Assembly (NCBI RefSeq): GCF_017982655.1
Contig: NZ_JABXYX010000008.1
Location: 1 to 64,000 of the forward strand
Source of the DNA: Brasilonema sp. CT11
GTDB lineage: Bacteria; Cyanobacteriota; Cyanobacteriia; Cyanobacteriales; Nostocaceae
DNA length: 64,000 bases
Direction: 5' to 3'
Shown here: positions 39,178-48,437 of the stretch, one piece after another
Numbering within the stretch: the first letter of the stretch is position 1
Layout of the letters: each line of letters begins with the position of its first letter
Program-made: the position numbers and the translations under genes
Notes under the pieces: model-generated
Database searches by the model: none
What the model was told of the DNA's origin: nothing
The model's input: only the letters and a program-made list of their open reading frames with translations

Positions 39178-39547
39178 AGCTTTGAAACTCTACTTTCATT
39201 GCTTATTAGAAACAACGTTCATAGTATTTCTTGCAAAAGTCCATTGTATAAATAAGACTTACGCAAAAACTCTCTCAAACTCTTATTCCTTTGCGTTCTA
39301 TGCGCCAAGGGCGCACGCTACGCTAATGCGTCCTTGGTGAGTCCAGCCCCCGTCTTGGCGGCTTCCGTCACGTTAAGCGTTAGCTCCGGCTCCCTTAGGG
39401 GCTAGCGTCTCCGCAGGAGATTGGGGGACTGGCGGAGCGCGTTAGCTCCGGCTCCCTTAGGGGCTAGCGGAACCGGAGGTTCTCCCCGAAGGGCGGTCCG
39501 TTCGTTTTTCATAATCTTGCCCAAACCTTGACGAAGAGGAAATCAAA
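39178..39547. repeat. Repeat-dense spacer between ndhD and the CO2 hydration gene
   Basis: A 31-base unit (gcgttagctccggctccctt then aggggctagcg) occurs twice, near 39378-39408 and 39439-39469, with nested ccggctccct/aggggct complementarity. No gene. It is unusual inside an operon. Confidence 0.75.
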
Positions 39548-40861
39548 ATGGTACAAACTCCAAACAAAACCGAAGCCAAATTACCTCCTTCTACTCATGA
39601 ATTTGCAGAAGTGATTCATCGGTTAGAAGCAGGCGGTGCAATGTTGCCCGACACGCCAGAAAACTTAATGCAAATCATCGGTCTTTACAAAGCTTACGCA
39701 GTACCGATGGACTTTTACTGGCGCGACTTATTATATATTGCTGAGCAGGTATTTTTAGATCCATTTCCCTTTTTTAAATACTTCATTTCTCAGGAGTATT
39801 TAGAACGTCACAATCATTATGCTGGTGATGATGCTGAGTTGAGAGTTTGGCGCGGTGAGGCGACTGCTCATCCGGAACTCTTAGCATTTATGCAAAAGGG
39901 TGAAACCTTCAAAATGCCTAAATTATTGCATCACTTATTCCATGATCGAATTAACATGGAATTTGCTGAAGCTTGTATGCGAGCAATGCTTTGGCATAGA
40001 GGAATGGGTGGAAAATTTGACCCTTACCTGGATACTGAAGAATATAAAGCGAATGCCGATAGGGCAATAAAAGCTTACTTCAAAGGTAATCCTGTTATGT
40101 TGGGACTCTACAAACTGTTCCCAGATATGTTTATAGAACAGTGTCGTCAGATGTCTTACTACTCTAACCTGGGTTTGTTCTGGGAAATCATGGCTGCCGT
40201 GTTTTTTGAAATGTCAGACTTATATGACGAAGGAAAAATTACGAGTGTCCCAGAGGCGATGAATTTCTTGGTGAATGGAATTCTTGCAGTCGCAAATCGT
40301 CCTATTTACCATAACGTTTACATCCGTGGCGAATGCTACGAAATCGTTCCCAAATCTAAAGGCTTTGTCTGGCTTCACGAAGCTGCATTACCTTATGTGG
40401 AAGCTGTTTTTTACCGTACTGCTCCCTTCCGAGGTACAAAATCTTATAATGCTCAAGCAGGACAAGTGCCAACAGATCAAAAAGACTTTCACTACGGAAT
40501 TCTTTATGCAGATGTCTTTCCAGTAGGTACCGCAGGTATTCCACCAACACTATTGATGCAAGATATGTTGCATTTCTTGCCATCGTATCTTGTTGATTAC
40601 TACAAGAATTATTGCCGAGGCGAAGAAGATATGTTGATTCAGTTAGGAATTAGTTTCCAACGTTCAATGTACTGTGTCACTTCTGCAGTTATTCAAGCAT
40701 TACGAACAGCACTTTTACATCCTTTAGATGACCCAAATCCCGAACATTTACAAGCAAATCGGGACTTTTTTGAAACTCAGTTAAATCGTTTTACTCGTCC
40801 TGAGTATGGTATTCGTAATGCTGCTCGTCTGCGGGATATTCAGAGACAGGATTATAGATAA
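39548..40861 (+). CDS. CO2 hydration protein (CupA/CupB, ChpX/ChpY family)
   Basis: 437 residues, soluble, rich in aromatic and His residues (KLLHHLFHDRINMEF, NHYAGDDAE). The family sits on the NdhF/NdhD arm at the cytosolic face and converts CO2 to bicarbonate, driven by NDH-1 electron flow. A GAGGAAA ribosome binding site precedes the ATG. Third gene in ndhF-ndhD-cup order. No CupS-like small gene follows within 700 bases, a mild argument for the CupB (constitutive) system. Confidence 0.92.
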   Translation: MVQTPNKTEAKLPPSTHEFAEVIHRLEAGGAMLPDTPENLMQIIGLYKAYAVPMDFYWRDLLYIAEQVFLDPFPFFKYFISQEYLERHNHYAGDDAELRVWRGEATAHPELLAFMQKGETFKMPKLLHHLFHDRINMEFAEACMRAMLWHRGMGGKFDPYLDTEEYKANADRAIKAYFKGNPVMLGLYKLFPDMFIEQCRQMSYYSNLGLFWEIMAAVFFEMSDLYDEGKITSVPEAMNFLVNGILAVANRPIYHNVYIRGECYEIVPKSKGFVWLHEAALPYVEAVFYRTAPFRGTKSYNAQAGQVPTDQKDFHYGILYADVFPVGTAGIPPTLLMQDMLHFLPSYLVDYYKNYCRGEEDMLIQLGISFQRSMYCVTSAVIQALRTALLHPLDDPNPEHLQANRDFFETQLNRFTRPEYGIRNAARLRDIQRQDYR

Positions 40862-41635
40862 TATCGTGTCCGGATAAAAATTTATAACCAAAGTAGCAGG
40901 GGACACCCAGAGATGGTTCTCACCCCCGCCCTTTCAGGGAAGTCAAAAGTCAAAGCTTCGACTTCGCTCAGCTTTGACTTTTGACTTGTTTTGCCCTTAC
41001 ACCATTTCACGAAATTCCTGATACAAATGATATTAAATCCGGTAGCATCTGAATGATTAAAAAACCGCTCCAGACGCAGAGAACGCCGAGGGAGAAGAAA
41101 GAGAAATAATTCCGATACAAGCGGATTTGATATGATTGGTTTCTAATTCTTTCCCCCTGCTCCCTGCCCCCCATTAGTATCAACCTTAAAGTGAAACGGT
41201 ATTAAGTAAGTGGGCGCTAAAAAACACAACTAGATTAAGAAATGTAAATTGCTTAAAAGCCTATTTTTCAAGCGTTTCTGGCGCGTTACATAAGTTAATA
41301 TAATTCGGTTTAATCATGCCTACCTACTTACACCCCTGTTAACCATTTCAATGCTGTTGGCTTGTTCAGCAGCATTTACGGCTTGCACTCGTAGTGAATT
41401 CATTTTTATTGAGAATATTTTTTATAGATATGTCTATCTATAGATTGAAGCAATTGATATTTAGAATCCCTAATATAAGCTCCAAGATGTGTTTTATATT
41501 TGCTAATGTGTCTTTTGCGCAGGACAAAAATAATACACAGGCTCTGAATCTGAACCAGAGCAAGAACAAATTTTAACAAAAACTAAGAACCAAATCATTT
41601 AGGACAGCTATAGTCATAATTTAGGAGAAATTAAC
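40862..41635. other. Spacer upstream of aldolase, with hairpin and duplicated leader
   Basis: A 16-base-stem hairpin (agtcaaaagtcaaagc, 40941-40956, with 40971-40986) may end the ndh operon. From about 41390 the sequence matches 43104-43230 and again at the last 20 bases before the aldolase start (matched near 43425-43446). A 60-codon frame at 41394-41576 has a similar partner at 43108-43272. Confidence 0.65.
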
Positions 41636-42676
41636 ATGAGCACTTACGCCAAGGAATTGAGAGCCACAGCCCAAGCTATGGTTGCTCCTGGTAAGGGCAT
41701 TCTGGCAATGGATGAAAGTAATGGCACCTGTAACAAGCGGTTTGAGAAACTGGGGATTCAACCGACAGAGGATCGCCGACGTGCTTACCGGGAACTAATT
41801 TTGACAACTCCTAACTTGGGTGAGTTCATAAGCGGTGCGATTCTGTATGATGAAACAATTCATCAATCTACACAGGCTGGTAAACCCTTTACCCAGGTGA
41901 TGCCGGAAGCAGGCGTGATCGTAGGCATCAAAGTAGATACCGGAGCAAAAGATTTGTCGGGATGTCCGCAAGAGAAGATCACAGAGGGACTTGATGGATT
42001 GCGCGATCGCATTGCTGAGTACTATAAAATGGGTGCGCGATTTGCGAAGTGGCGAGCTGTGATTACCATCGGTAACGGTATTCCCACCCGTACTTGTATT
42101 GAAGCTAATGCCCATGCCCTTGCTCGGTATGCAGCACTGTGTCAAGAAGGGGGATTGGTGCCGATTGTAGAACCAGAAGTGCTGATCGATGGCGATCATA
42201 CCATTGAGCGATGCTATGAAGTTACCGATCAAACCTTGCAAGCCGTATTCACTCAACTGCGGTTGAACAAAGTGGCATTCGATCAAATGATTCTCAAGCC
42301 AAGTATGGTGATTGCAGGATTAAATTGTTCTACTCAATCAACAGTAGATCAAGTGGCCGAAATGACGATCCAATGCTTGCTCAACAATGTACCTGCAACA
42401 GTTGCGGGTGTGGCATTCCTGTCTGGTGGACAAACGAATGAAAAGTCAACCGCACACCTAAATGCAATGAATCTCAAGTATGGTGCAAAGTGTCCTTGGC
42501 CTGTGACTTTCTCATATGCTCGTGCGATTCAGCAACCTGCTCTAGAGCACTGGCGCGGAGAGGATGACAATATTAAAGCCGCACAACAGTTGCTTTTTAA
42601 TCGGGCAAAGTTGAATGGTGCTGCAAGTCTTGGTAAGTACAACGTGGAGATGGAGAAAACACCTGCGTTAGTCTAA
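41636..42676 (+). CDS. Class I fructose-bisphosphate aldolase
   Basis: 346 residues. Class I signature: GKGILAMDESNGTCNKRFEKLG at the N-terminus (first acid and Lys) and the Schiff-base lysine K221 in QMILKPSMV. It cleaves fructose 1,6-bisphosphate (and sedoheptulose 1,7-bisphosphate) reversibly in glycolysis and the Calvin cycle without a metal, unlike the main class II cyanobacterial enzyme. TAGGAGAAATTAAC before ATG. Flanks are duplicated downstream without the gene. Confidence 0.95.
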   Translation: MSTYAKELRATAQAMVAPGKGILAMDESNGTCNKRFEKLGIQPTEDRRRAYRELILTTPNLGEFISGAILYDETIHQSTQAGKPFTQVMPEAGVIVGIKVDTGAKDLSGCPQEKITEGLDGLRDRIAEYYKMGARFAKWRAVITIGNGIPTRTCIEANAHALARYAALCQEGGLVPIVEPEVLIDGDHTIERCYEVTDQTLQAVFTQLRLNKVAFDQMILKPSMVIAGLNCSTQSTVDQVAEMTIQCLLNNVPATVAGVAFLSGGQTNEKSTAHLNAMNLKYGAKCPWPVTFSYARAIQQPALEHWRGEDDNIKAAQQLLFNRAKLNGAASLGKYNVEMEKTPALV

Positions 42677-43107
42677 TTCACTGCAATTCCTGCGGAGGTT
42701 TGATGGAAAATACCATCACTTGTGTATTAAAGTGCAGTTAGCTTCTTCGCCCCCTCGCCCCGCACCATACCCTTCGACTTATCTCGACTTCGCTCGATAC
42801 AAGTCGCTCAGGGTTGGTGTTGCAATATTCAGTTTAAGAAGGTACGTTATGGCAAAGCCATAACGTACCTTTTGGCTATGTATCTGATTCTGGGGATGAT
42901 TAGGAATACAGCGTAAGCGTTTCATCAATTTGGAATGGTGAGGCAGTCCGGTCTTGGGGAGCCAGTTCTGCAGGAGGGTTTCCAACGCCAGATGCTCCAC
43001 TTGGGGAGACCCCAAGACCGCACTGGCTCCTCCGTAGGAATCTGGCGTGGTTCCCCCCATGAGGAACTGCCGAACCCGAAGGGGTGGTTTATTTACGCCG
43101 TTATATA
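42677..43107. other. Spacer with copied lysS 3' end and inverted repeats
   Basis: 42829-42902 matches the last nine codons and terminator of lysS (45831-45902). 42939-43080 is a large imperfect inverted repeat built on ctggcg/agccag-type arms (for example ggtcttggggagccag against tggggagaccccaagacc). No functional gene. Confidence 0.6.
42829..42902 (-). pseudogene. Duplicate of the lysS 3' end and its terminator
   Basis: On the minus strand it still reads SSPESDT then stop, as lysS does. The hairpin arm aaggtacgttatggc (42839-42853) with 42857-42871 differs from the lysS hairpin by paired changes that keep the stem intact. Confidence 0.75.
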
Positions 43108-43504
43108 CTAATGAATTCATATTTATTGAGAATTTATATGAGAAATCTTCCAATCCATAAATTGAAGCTATTGATATTTATAATCCCTAATCCAATTTCC
43201 AAGATGTCTTTATATATTTGCTTTTATGTATTTTTTGTAGTACATAAAGAATACATTGACTCTTGGTATTGACAAAAAAGCTCTGGAGCACTTTTTGGTC
43301 AATTTCATAAACATCGGCTGGAACCCTCATTCTTGCGTTCAGTGAAAAATTTTTCAATTTACTGAGAATAGATCCTAGACTTATTTAGAAAGAATTGCAA
43401 TAATGAGGCTGGTGGTTCCATAATAGTCATAATTTAGGAGAAATTTACTGCAATTCCTGCGGAGGTTTGATGGAAAATACCATCACTTGTGTATTGAAAT
43501 TGCC
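43108..43504 (+). pseudogene. Ghost copy of the aldolase locus lacking the coding sequence
   Basis: 43108-43203 is about 80% identical to 41394-41489 without indels. 43424-43444 repeats the ataatttaggagaaatt leader. The next bases (actgcaattcctgcggaggt and onward to 43504) match the sequence right after the aldolase stop (42680-42737). The join falls at an aatt shared by both flanks. Confidence 0.75.
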
Positions 43505-44073
43505 ATTTTATGGAGATGGGCGCTCTCCACCCAATGCAACTAAAGACTCCTGTCATCCTCTGAGTCGATAGGAAAACCTGCACAAAACGCAAGGGCCGTT
43601 ATACGATTGCCCGTTCTGCGCATTGCGCGTTTTGTTGTGGAGTGCACCCGAAGGGTATCTCCTGCACCAGACGCTACGCGTTAGCCCTTTGGGCGTGCGC
43701 TTTGCGCATACGCAGTCCCCTAGGTCGGGAGACCCTCACAACGACCACGCTCAGTGCACAGCCTGCGCCGTGCTGTCTCACTAAATCAAGCTCTTTGACG
43801 AAGTACTACAGCCGATGTGTTGTAGCCAACGCAGGAGCAAAGATTACAACCTATCAACGAACTACACCTAGATTGCAGTGGGGTTAAAACAAGCGATCGC
43901 CCGTATACGCCCAACCAAGCTTTGCTTGGTTCCCTGAACGAAGTTCAGGAGAGGCACTTTGTGCCTCGGGCGTAGGGCGCGCCAAGGGCGATCGCTACTG
44001 AACAAGTCTGGGGTAGACAGAACACGAACAAAGCAAAATTAAAAGCCAAAACAAACACTGTTAAGGAGCAAAA
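43505..44073. other. Repeat-rich spacer upstream of flavodoxin
   Basis: About 570 bases with palindromic dispersed repeats (gcgttagccctttgggcgtg, gctttgcgcatacgcag, aagctttgcttggttccctg). An 81-codon frame at 43642-43887 is composed of these repeats. The last 60 bases are the flavodoxin leader. I see no convincing Fur box. Confidence 0.55.
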
Positions 44074-44586
44074 ATGTCGAAGATTGGTTTATTTTATGGA
44101 ACTCAAACCGGAAACACTCAAAACATTGCAGAGTCGATTCAAAAAGAGTTTGGCGGTGATAGCGTTGTAACACTGCATGATATTGCCGATGCTGGTACGG
44201 ACGACTTTGAGGAGTATGAAAATATCATTGTTGGTTGCCCAACCTGGAACGTTGGTGAATTGGAGGGCAGTTGGGAAGGCTTCTACGAAGACCTAGACGA
44301 GATTGACTTTAATGGTAAAAAGGTGGCTTACTTTGGACCTGGCGATCAAGTTGGCTATGCTGCGAACTTTCAGGATGCAATAGGTATTTTAGAGGAAAAG
44401 ATTTCAGAACTCGGTGGCAAAACGGTTGGACAGTGGTCTACAGAGGGTTATGAATACGAGGAGTCTAAAGCCGTCAAAGATGGCAAGTTTGTGGGCTTGG
44501 CGTTGGATGAAGATAATCAATCTGACCTGACGGATCAGCGCGTCAAAAAGTGGGTAAGTCAGTTGAAAGGAGAGTTTAGCTTGTAA
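44074..44586 (+). CDS. isiB: Flavodoxin, long-chain
   Basis: 170 residues, standard for cyanobacterial flavodoxin. FMN phosphate loop FYGTQTGNT at residues 7-15, and the flavin-sandwich loops PTWNVGELEGSWEGFYEDL and GDQVGYAANFQDA. It replaces ferredoxin as soluble electron carrier from photosystem I, typically under iron limitation. AAGGAGC six bases before the ATG. Neighbours are a metal-free aldolase and a Mn-type SOD, in keeping with a low-iron role, though no operator was identified. Confidence 0.97.
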   Translation: MSKIGLFYGTQTGNTQNIAESIQKEFGGDSVVTLHDIADAGTDDFEEYENIIVGCPTWNVGELEGSWEGFYEDLDEIDFNGKKVAYFGPGDQVGYAANFQDAIGILEEKISELGGKTVGQWSTEGYEYEESKAVKDGKFVGLALDEDNQSDLTDQRVKKWVSQLKGEFSL

Positions 44587-45041
44587 GATTCCTCTGAAAT
44601 ATAAGCCATTAAGGCGTTGTGATATATCCGAGCACTGCATCGGTGGGTTTGGTGTCATTGCTTTATGCCCAACGCATACCTTGATGCAAGCATGGTTTCG
44701 ATGGCTGATGAAGTCCGAATTTCGGAGATAACTAATGCCACAGACCTTTTTGACGGATGTAGTGCTAATTTTAGGAGCGTCTTTATGTCCACTAGTTTTA
44801 TTAGTCTTGCTAATGAACTTTCTGTGGGCGGTTTGTGCTGCTTTTGTTTAGTCGTGTAACTCGACTCAAACGCCTCGATTGAATTGAGTGCGTCGCGTTG
44901 AGCTTTGCGTTGGCGTATTCCTTTGGGCGGGACGCTTTGCGACGAGCGCCTGCCCTTTGGGCATAGGACTCGTGGCAAACCTTTCACAGGTTGCCACTCT
45001 CTCAAATGCATCGCTTTAGTTATTAAACGAGGAGAAAACTC
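44587..45041. other. Spacer between flavodoxin and SOD genes
   Basis: About 455 bases. Contains a tiny frame (44785-44859) with a good ribosome binding site and dispersed repeat pieces near 44895-44975. No strong terminator recognised. Confidence 0.5.
44785..44859 (+). CDS. Possible 24-residue peptide with double-glycine-like motif
   Basis: ATG preceded by TAGGAG with a 7-base gap. It encodes a short leader-like part (SLANELSVGG) and then LCCFCLVV. The ELSVGG pattern resembles double-glycine leader ends of exported peptides, but the core is only eight residues. The frame is also open upstream. Treat as speculative. Confidence 0.2.
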   Translation: MSTSFISLANELSVGGLCCFCLVV

Positions 45042-45659
45042 ATGGCTTTTGAACTACAACCATTACCCTATTCTGAAAATGCTCTAGAACCATACATTGA
45101 TGCTCAAACGATGGGGATTCACCACGGCTTTCATCATGGTGGTTATGTTAAGAATCTCAATACAGCTTTAGAAAAGCATCCAGATCTACAGAATCAAACC
45201 ATTGATGATTTAATTCGGAATCTTAGTACATTGCCTGAAGGTGTTCGTAACGCGGTTCGCAATAATGGTGGTGGACACTTTAATCACTCCATCTTCTGGA
45301 CAATTATGGGTCCTAATGCAGGTGGTGAACCAACCGGAGCGATCGCTACTCTTATCAATGAAGTCTTTGGCGACTTCGAGAACTTCAAGACTCAGTTCAA
45401 TGATGCAGGTGCAAAGCACTTTGGTAGTGGATTTGTCTGGCTGGTGCGAACAACCGACAATAAATTTAAGATCGTCAGTTTGCCTAATCAGGATTGTCCT
45501 TGGTCAGAAGGACATTACCCCATTTTATGTAACGATGTTTGGGAACACGCCTACTATCTCACCTATCAGAACCGTCGCCCAGAATATCTCAAACAGTGGT
45601 GGAATACCGTTAACTGGAATGCGGTTAACGAACGGTATAATATAGCAACTAGCGCTTAA
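45042..45659 (+). CDS. Superoxide dismutase, Mn-type
   Basis: 205 residues. Metal ligands H27 (MGIHHGFHH), H82 ([11 protein letters not shown]), D165 and H169 (NDVWEHAYY). The [14 protein letters not shown] segment and [17 protein letters not shown] follow the Mn-type pattern, not the AAQVWNH pattern of iron SOD. No signal peptide, so cytosolic. It converts superoxide to peroxide and oxygen. GAGGAGA lies seven bases before the ATG. Odd: Cys163 just before the DVWEH ligand motif, and the usual PLM segment reads CPWSEGHYP. Confidence 0.92.
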   Translation: MAFELQPLPYSENALEPYIDAQTMGIHHGFHHGGYVKNLNTALEKHPDLQNQTIDDLIRNLSTLPEGVRNAVRNNGGGHFNHSIFWTIMGPNAGGEPTGAIATLINEVFGDFENFKTQFNDAGAKHFGSGFVWLVRTTDNKFKIVSLPNQDCPWSEGHYPILCNDVWEHAYYLTYQNRRPEYLKQWWNTVNWNAVNERYNIATSA

Positions 45660-45875
45660 AAATCGCGTTTTGCATGAAATATCAGCAGGATTATAGATAA
45701 TACCAATTTGAAAAAAGAATGCGACAGATACACACTTCCAAACCCTTGTTATCTTAGGCTTTCTTCATTTTGAATTTTGAATTTTGAATTTTGAATTGGT
45801 ATAATCCCTCCTGCATTCTTGCATTGGTATCAGTTTAAGATGGTGCGTTAGGGAAAAGCCTAACGCACCTTGTGG
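45660..45875. repeat. Spacer with ttgaatt heptamer array and lysS terminator
   Basis: Array of ttttgaa units at 45766-45797 and an inverted accaatttgaa/ttgaattggt pair bounding about 45703-45810. The lysS hairpin ggtgcgttagg/cctaacgcacc lies at 45842-45869, just after the lysS stop on the minus strand. Confidence 0.7.
45842..45869 (-). terminator. lysS terminator hairpin
   Basis: ggtgcgttagg (45842-45852) pairs with cctaacgcacc (45859-45869), seven bases after the lysS stop. A covarying copy is at 42839-42871. Confidence 0.75.
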
Positions 45876-47399
45876 CTATGTATCTGATTCTGGGGATGAT
45901 TCGGATTTTTCAGGTTTGAGTAATGGGAATGCGATCGCATCTCGAATACTAGCGCAGTCTGTTAATAACATCACTAACCTGTCAATTCCAATTCCCAAGC
46001 CACCTGTGGGAGGCATACCATATTCCAACGCCGTCAAGAAGTCTTCATCCACTTGCGCTTCCAAATCACCACCGGCTTTTTGTGCTACTTGCGCTTCTAA
46101 ACGTTGTCTTTGGTCGATAGGATCAGTCAACTCTGAGAAACTGTTGGCAGTTTCCCGCCCAACAGCATATAACTCAAATCGTTCCACTAAACCAGGTTTA
46201 GAACGGTGCGGCTTTGCCAGTGGTGAAATTTCCACGGGAAAATCGGTAACAAAGGTAGGCTGAATGAGGTTTTCCTCTACTTTTTGCTCGAATCCTTCAT
46301 TTAACAGCTTGCCAATTGAAGGGCAATCTTCTACATTTTCAAAACCAGCATTTTTACTAGCTACTTTTGCCTCTTCCAAAGTTTGAAACGAGTTGAAATC
46401 CAAACCTGTGTATTCCTTCACCAAATCGTTCATTGTCGCCCGCCGCCAAGGGGGAGTCAAATCCACTGGTGTGCCTTGGTAGGAGATTTGCAGCGTGCCG
46501 AGAACTTCTTTGGCAACGGTGGTAATTATACCTTCCGTCAGCGCCATCATATCGTTGTAATCGGCATAAGCTTGGTAAATTTCAATTGTGGTAAATTCAG
46601 GGTTGTGACGAGTTGATATTCCTTCATTGCGGAAAATCCGCCCCAGTTCAAACACCTTTTCAAACCCACCGACAATCAAGCGCTTAAGATGGAGTTCTGT
46701 CTCAATTCGCAGATACAGCTTCATCTCTAGAGTGTTGTGGTACGTAATGAAGGGACGCGCGTCTGCACCACCCGCTTCTTTTTGGAAAACAGGAGTTTCA
46801 ATTTCAATAAAATCACGTTGTTCCAAGTAACGACGAATACCAGCAGTAATGAGAGCGCGACGGCGAAAAGTTTGGCGGACTTCAGGGTTTACTATCAAGT
46901 CAACGTAACGCTGACGGTATCGCTTAGCAACATCCGTCAACCCATGCCATTTATCAGGCAAGGGCAAAAGAGATTTTGTGAGAATCGTGTATTTTGTGAC
47001 AAAAACAGATAGCTCGCCCTTTTCAGTCCGTTTAATTGTCCCACAGGCTCCCAAGATATCGCCGACATCTGTGAGTTGCTTGAGGTGATTGAAAGCATCA
47101 GCATCAACATCTGCCATGCTTTCTTGAATGCGGTTTTTTTCCAAATAAAGCTGAATTGTGCCGGTTTCATCTTCCAAGGTGAAGAAAGCCAATTTCCCGA
47201 AAACACGACGCGCTATAATGCGTCCAGCCACAGTCACGTTTAAATCAACTTCTTCACCGTTAGGCAAATCAGCATATTTTTCCTGTAATTGAGCCGCGTG
47301 ATGGCTGGATTCCCAATGGTAGGCATAGGGGTTCATCCCCAGTTGCCTTAGCTGTTCTACTTTTTCTAGCCGTGTAGCACGGATATCTTCTTCCGACAT
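45876..47399 (-). CDS. lysS: Lysyl-tRNA synthetase, class II
   Basis: 507 residues, normal for bacterial LysRS2. N-terminal OB-fold anticodon domain (about 55-160, [19 protein letters not shown]). Class II motifs: motif 2 [20 protein letters not shown] and motif 3 [15 protein letters not shown]. It charges tRNA-Lys with lysine using ATP. Start ATG at 47399. Essential housekeeping gene with its own terminator; its 3' end was copied into the aldolase spacer. Confidence 0.98.
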   Translation of the reverse strand: MSEEDIRATRLEKVEQLRQLGMNPYAYHWESSHHAAQLQEKYADLPNGEEVDLNVTVAGRIIARRVFGKLAFFTLEDETGTIQLYLEKNRIQESMADVDADAFNHLKQLTDVGDILGACGTIKRTEKGELSVFVTKYTILTKSLLPLPDKWHGLTDVAKRYRQRYVDLIVNPEVRQTFRRRALITAGIRRYLEQRDFIEIETPVFQKEAGGADARPFITYHNTLEMKLYLRIETELHLKRLIVGGFEKVFELGRIFRNEGISTRHNPEFTTIEIYQAYADYNDMMALTEGIITTVAKEVLGTLQISYQGTPVDLTPPWRRATMNDLVKEYTGLDFNSFQTLEEAKVASKNAGFENVEDCPSIGKLLNEGFEQKVEENLIQPTFVTDFPVEISPLAKPHRSKPGLVERFELYAVGRETANSFSELTDPIDQRQRLEAQVAQKAGGDLEAQVDEDFLTALEYGMPPTGGLGIGIDRLVMLLTDCASIRDAIAFPLLKPEKSESSPESDT

Positions 47400-47643
47400 G
47401 GTTGACGAACTAAATAGGGCAAGATTTCATTATTGTATTTAATTGTAAGAATAGCTGTAGCTTTGTCAGACCACAAACTAGTCAGATTGCGTCTGCCGAT
47501 GTTCATCAAAGCACAGTGCGTTTTGCGCGTAGCAAAAACCAGCTGAGTGTTAAATATGGCTTCTTGGAATGAGCTTGGGTGATATCTGGCGATAAGCTGC
47601 TATCGTTCAAGAAAGATTTCACCGAACGCATCTGGGCACTTAT

Positions 47644-47862
47644 TTATCTATTTTCTAGAAATTCATCTACCGTAATTCCTGCTTGTCGAATCAAACTTCT
47701 CAGTAACCCTGGTGCTAATTCCCGATGATTGGGAACTGATAAAGTTGGTTTTGAGTCGTGCCAAAGAATCATGTGACTTCCAGTTTGATGATCCAAGACG
47801 TAACCAAACTTTTCAAAAATTTTAACAGCTTCTTTACCGGAGATATTTGATAAACGCCCCAT
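47644..47862 (-). CDS. hicA: HicA-family mRNA interferase toxin
   Basis: 72 residues. The dsRBD-like fold shows the usual KIFEKFGYVLDHQTGSHMIL with the active-site His in the GSHMI segment, and ends LRSLIRQAGITVDEFLE. HicA cleaves mRNA during stress when freed from HicB. Its start abuts the hicB stop directly, so the pair is a single operon with antitoxin first. Confidence 0.9.
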   Translation of the reverse strand: MGRLSNISGKEAVKIFEKFGYVLDHQTGSHMILWHDSKPTLSVPNHRELAPGLLRSLIRQAGITVDEFLENR

Positions 47863-48081
47863 TTAGACTACGACTTCTCCAATAAAAGTGTGCGATTCTT
47901 TAGGAACATAAGGATTTCCATGTTTAGCTTGGACGTGAAGATAACCCCTAATAGCATCTTTAATATTTTCAATTGCCTCATCCATTGTCTTACCTTGACT
48001 CACACAACCAGGAAGTTCGGGAACTTCCGCAACGTAACCTTCATATTCCGAATCAAATGTAAAAATTACTTTGAATTTCAT
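47863..48081 (-). CDS. hicB: HicB-family antitoxin
   Basis: 72 residues. Partial RNase H-like fold with YEGYVAEVPELPGCVSQGKT and MDEAIENIKDAIRGYL, both typical. No DNA-binding C-terminal domain is visible, which is common in short HicB forms, so autoregulation may depend on other factors. Neutralises HicA. Start ATG at 48081. Confidence 0.9.
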   Translation of the reverse strand: MKFKVIFTFDSEYEGYVAEVPELPGCVSQGKTMDEAIENIKDAIRGYLHVQAKHGNPYVPKESHTFIGEVVV

Positions 48082-48181
48082 AAGATATTAATGTTTTTTC
48101 ATTAAGTGAAGATAACTGGACTTTTCTTAAATATATCAAACATATAATACATCAAAATTCTTAAAATCATCTTCAGATGTA

Positions 48182-48433
48182 CTACCTCTTAATCAAAGTG
48201 AATAGCGAGTAACCACTGACAGCCAAGATGAAAACGAAGGCGGCAGAAAAAACTACGACATCTCTGACAATAAACAAAATCCAATCTTTCCTTAGTTCCT
48301 GTTTATACTTTAGTTCCCGCAACTTTCGTTCAAGTGCTGCGTCTTCTTGAGAATGCACATTTAGTGATGATAAAATCAGCGGATTATTACCTTGTTTAGC
48401 AATTAAATTGGATAAATCTTTTAAATCTGCCAT
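48182..48433 (-). CDS. Small C-terminally anchored membrane protein, partner of the RHH gene
   Basis: 83 residues from ATG 48433; a TTG start at 48448 would overlap the upstream gene. It is polar and helical with a charged coiled-coil-like section (AALERKLRELKYKQELRKDW), then one or two membrane segments (ILFIVRDVVVFSAAFVFILAVSGYS). No family recognised. It lies four bases from the RHH-like gene, so the two are cotranscribed. Confidence 0.6.
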   Translation of the reverse strand: MADLKDLSNLIAKQGNNPLILSSLNVHSQEDAALERKLRELKYKQELRKDWILFIVRDVVVFSAAFVFILAVSGYSLFTLIKR

Positions 48434-48437
48434 TCTG

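Noticed and set aside
41500-41635. Search for a Fur box before the aldolase, flavodoxin and SOD genes
   Set aside because: Only loose AT-rich matches; none close enough to the consensus to report.
43642-43887. 81-codon frame upstream of flavodoxin
   Set aside because: Built from palindromic repeats also found elsewhere in the window.
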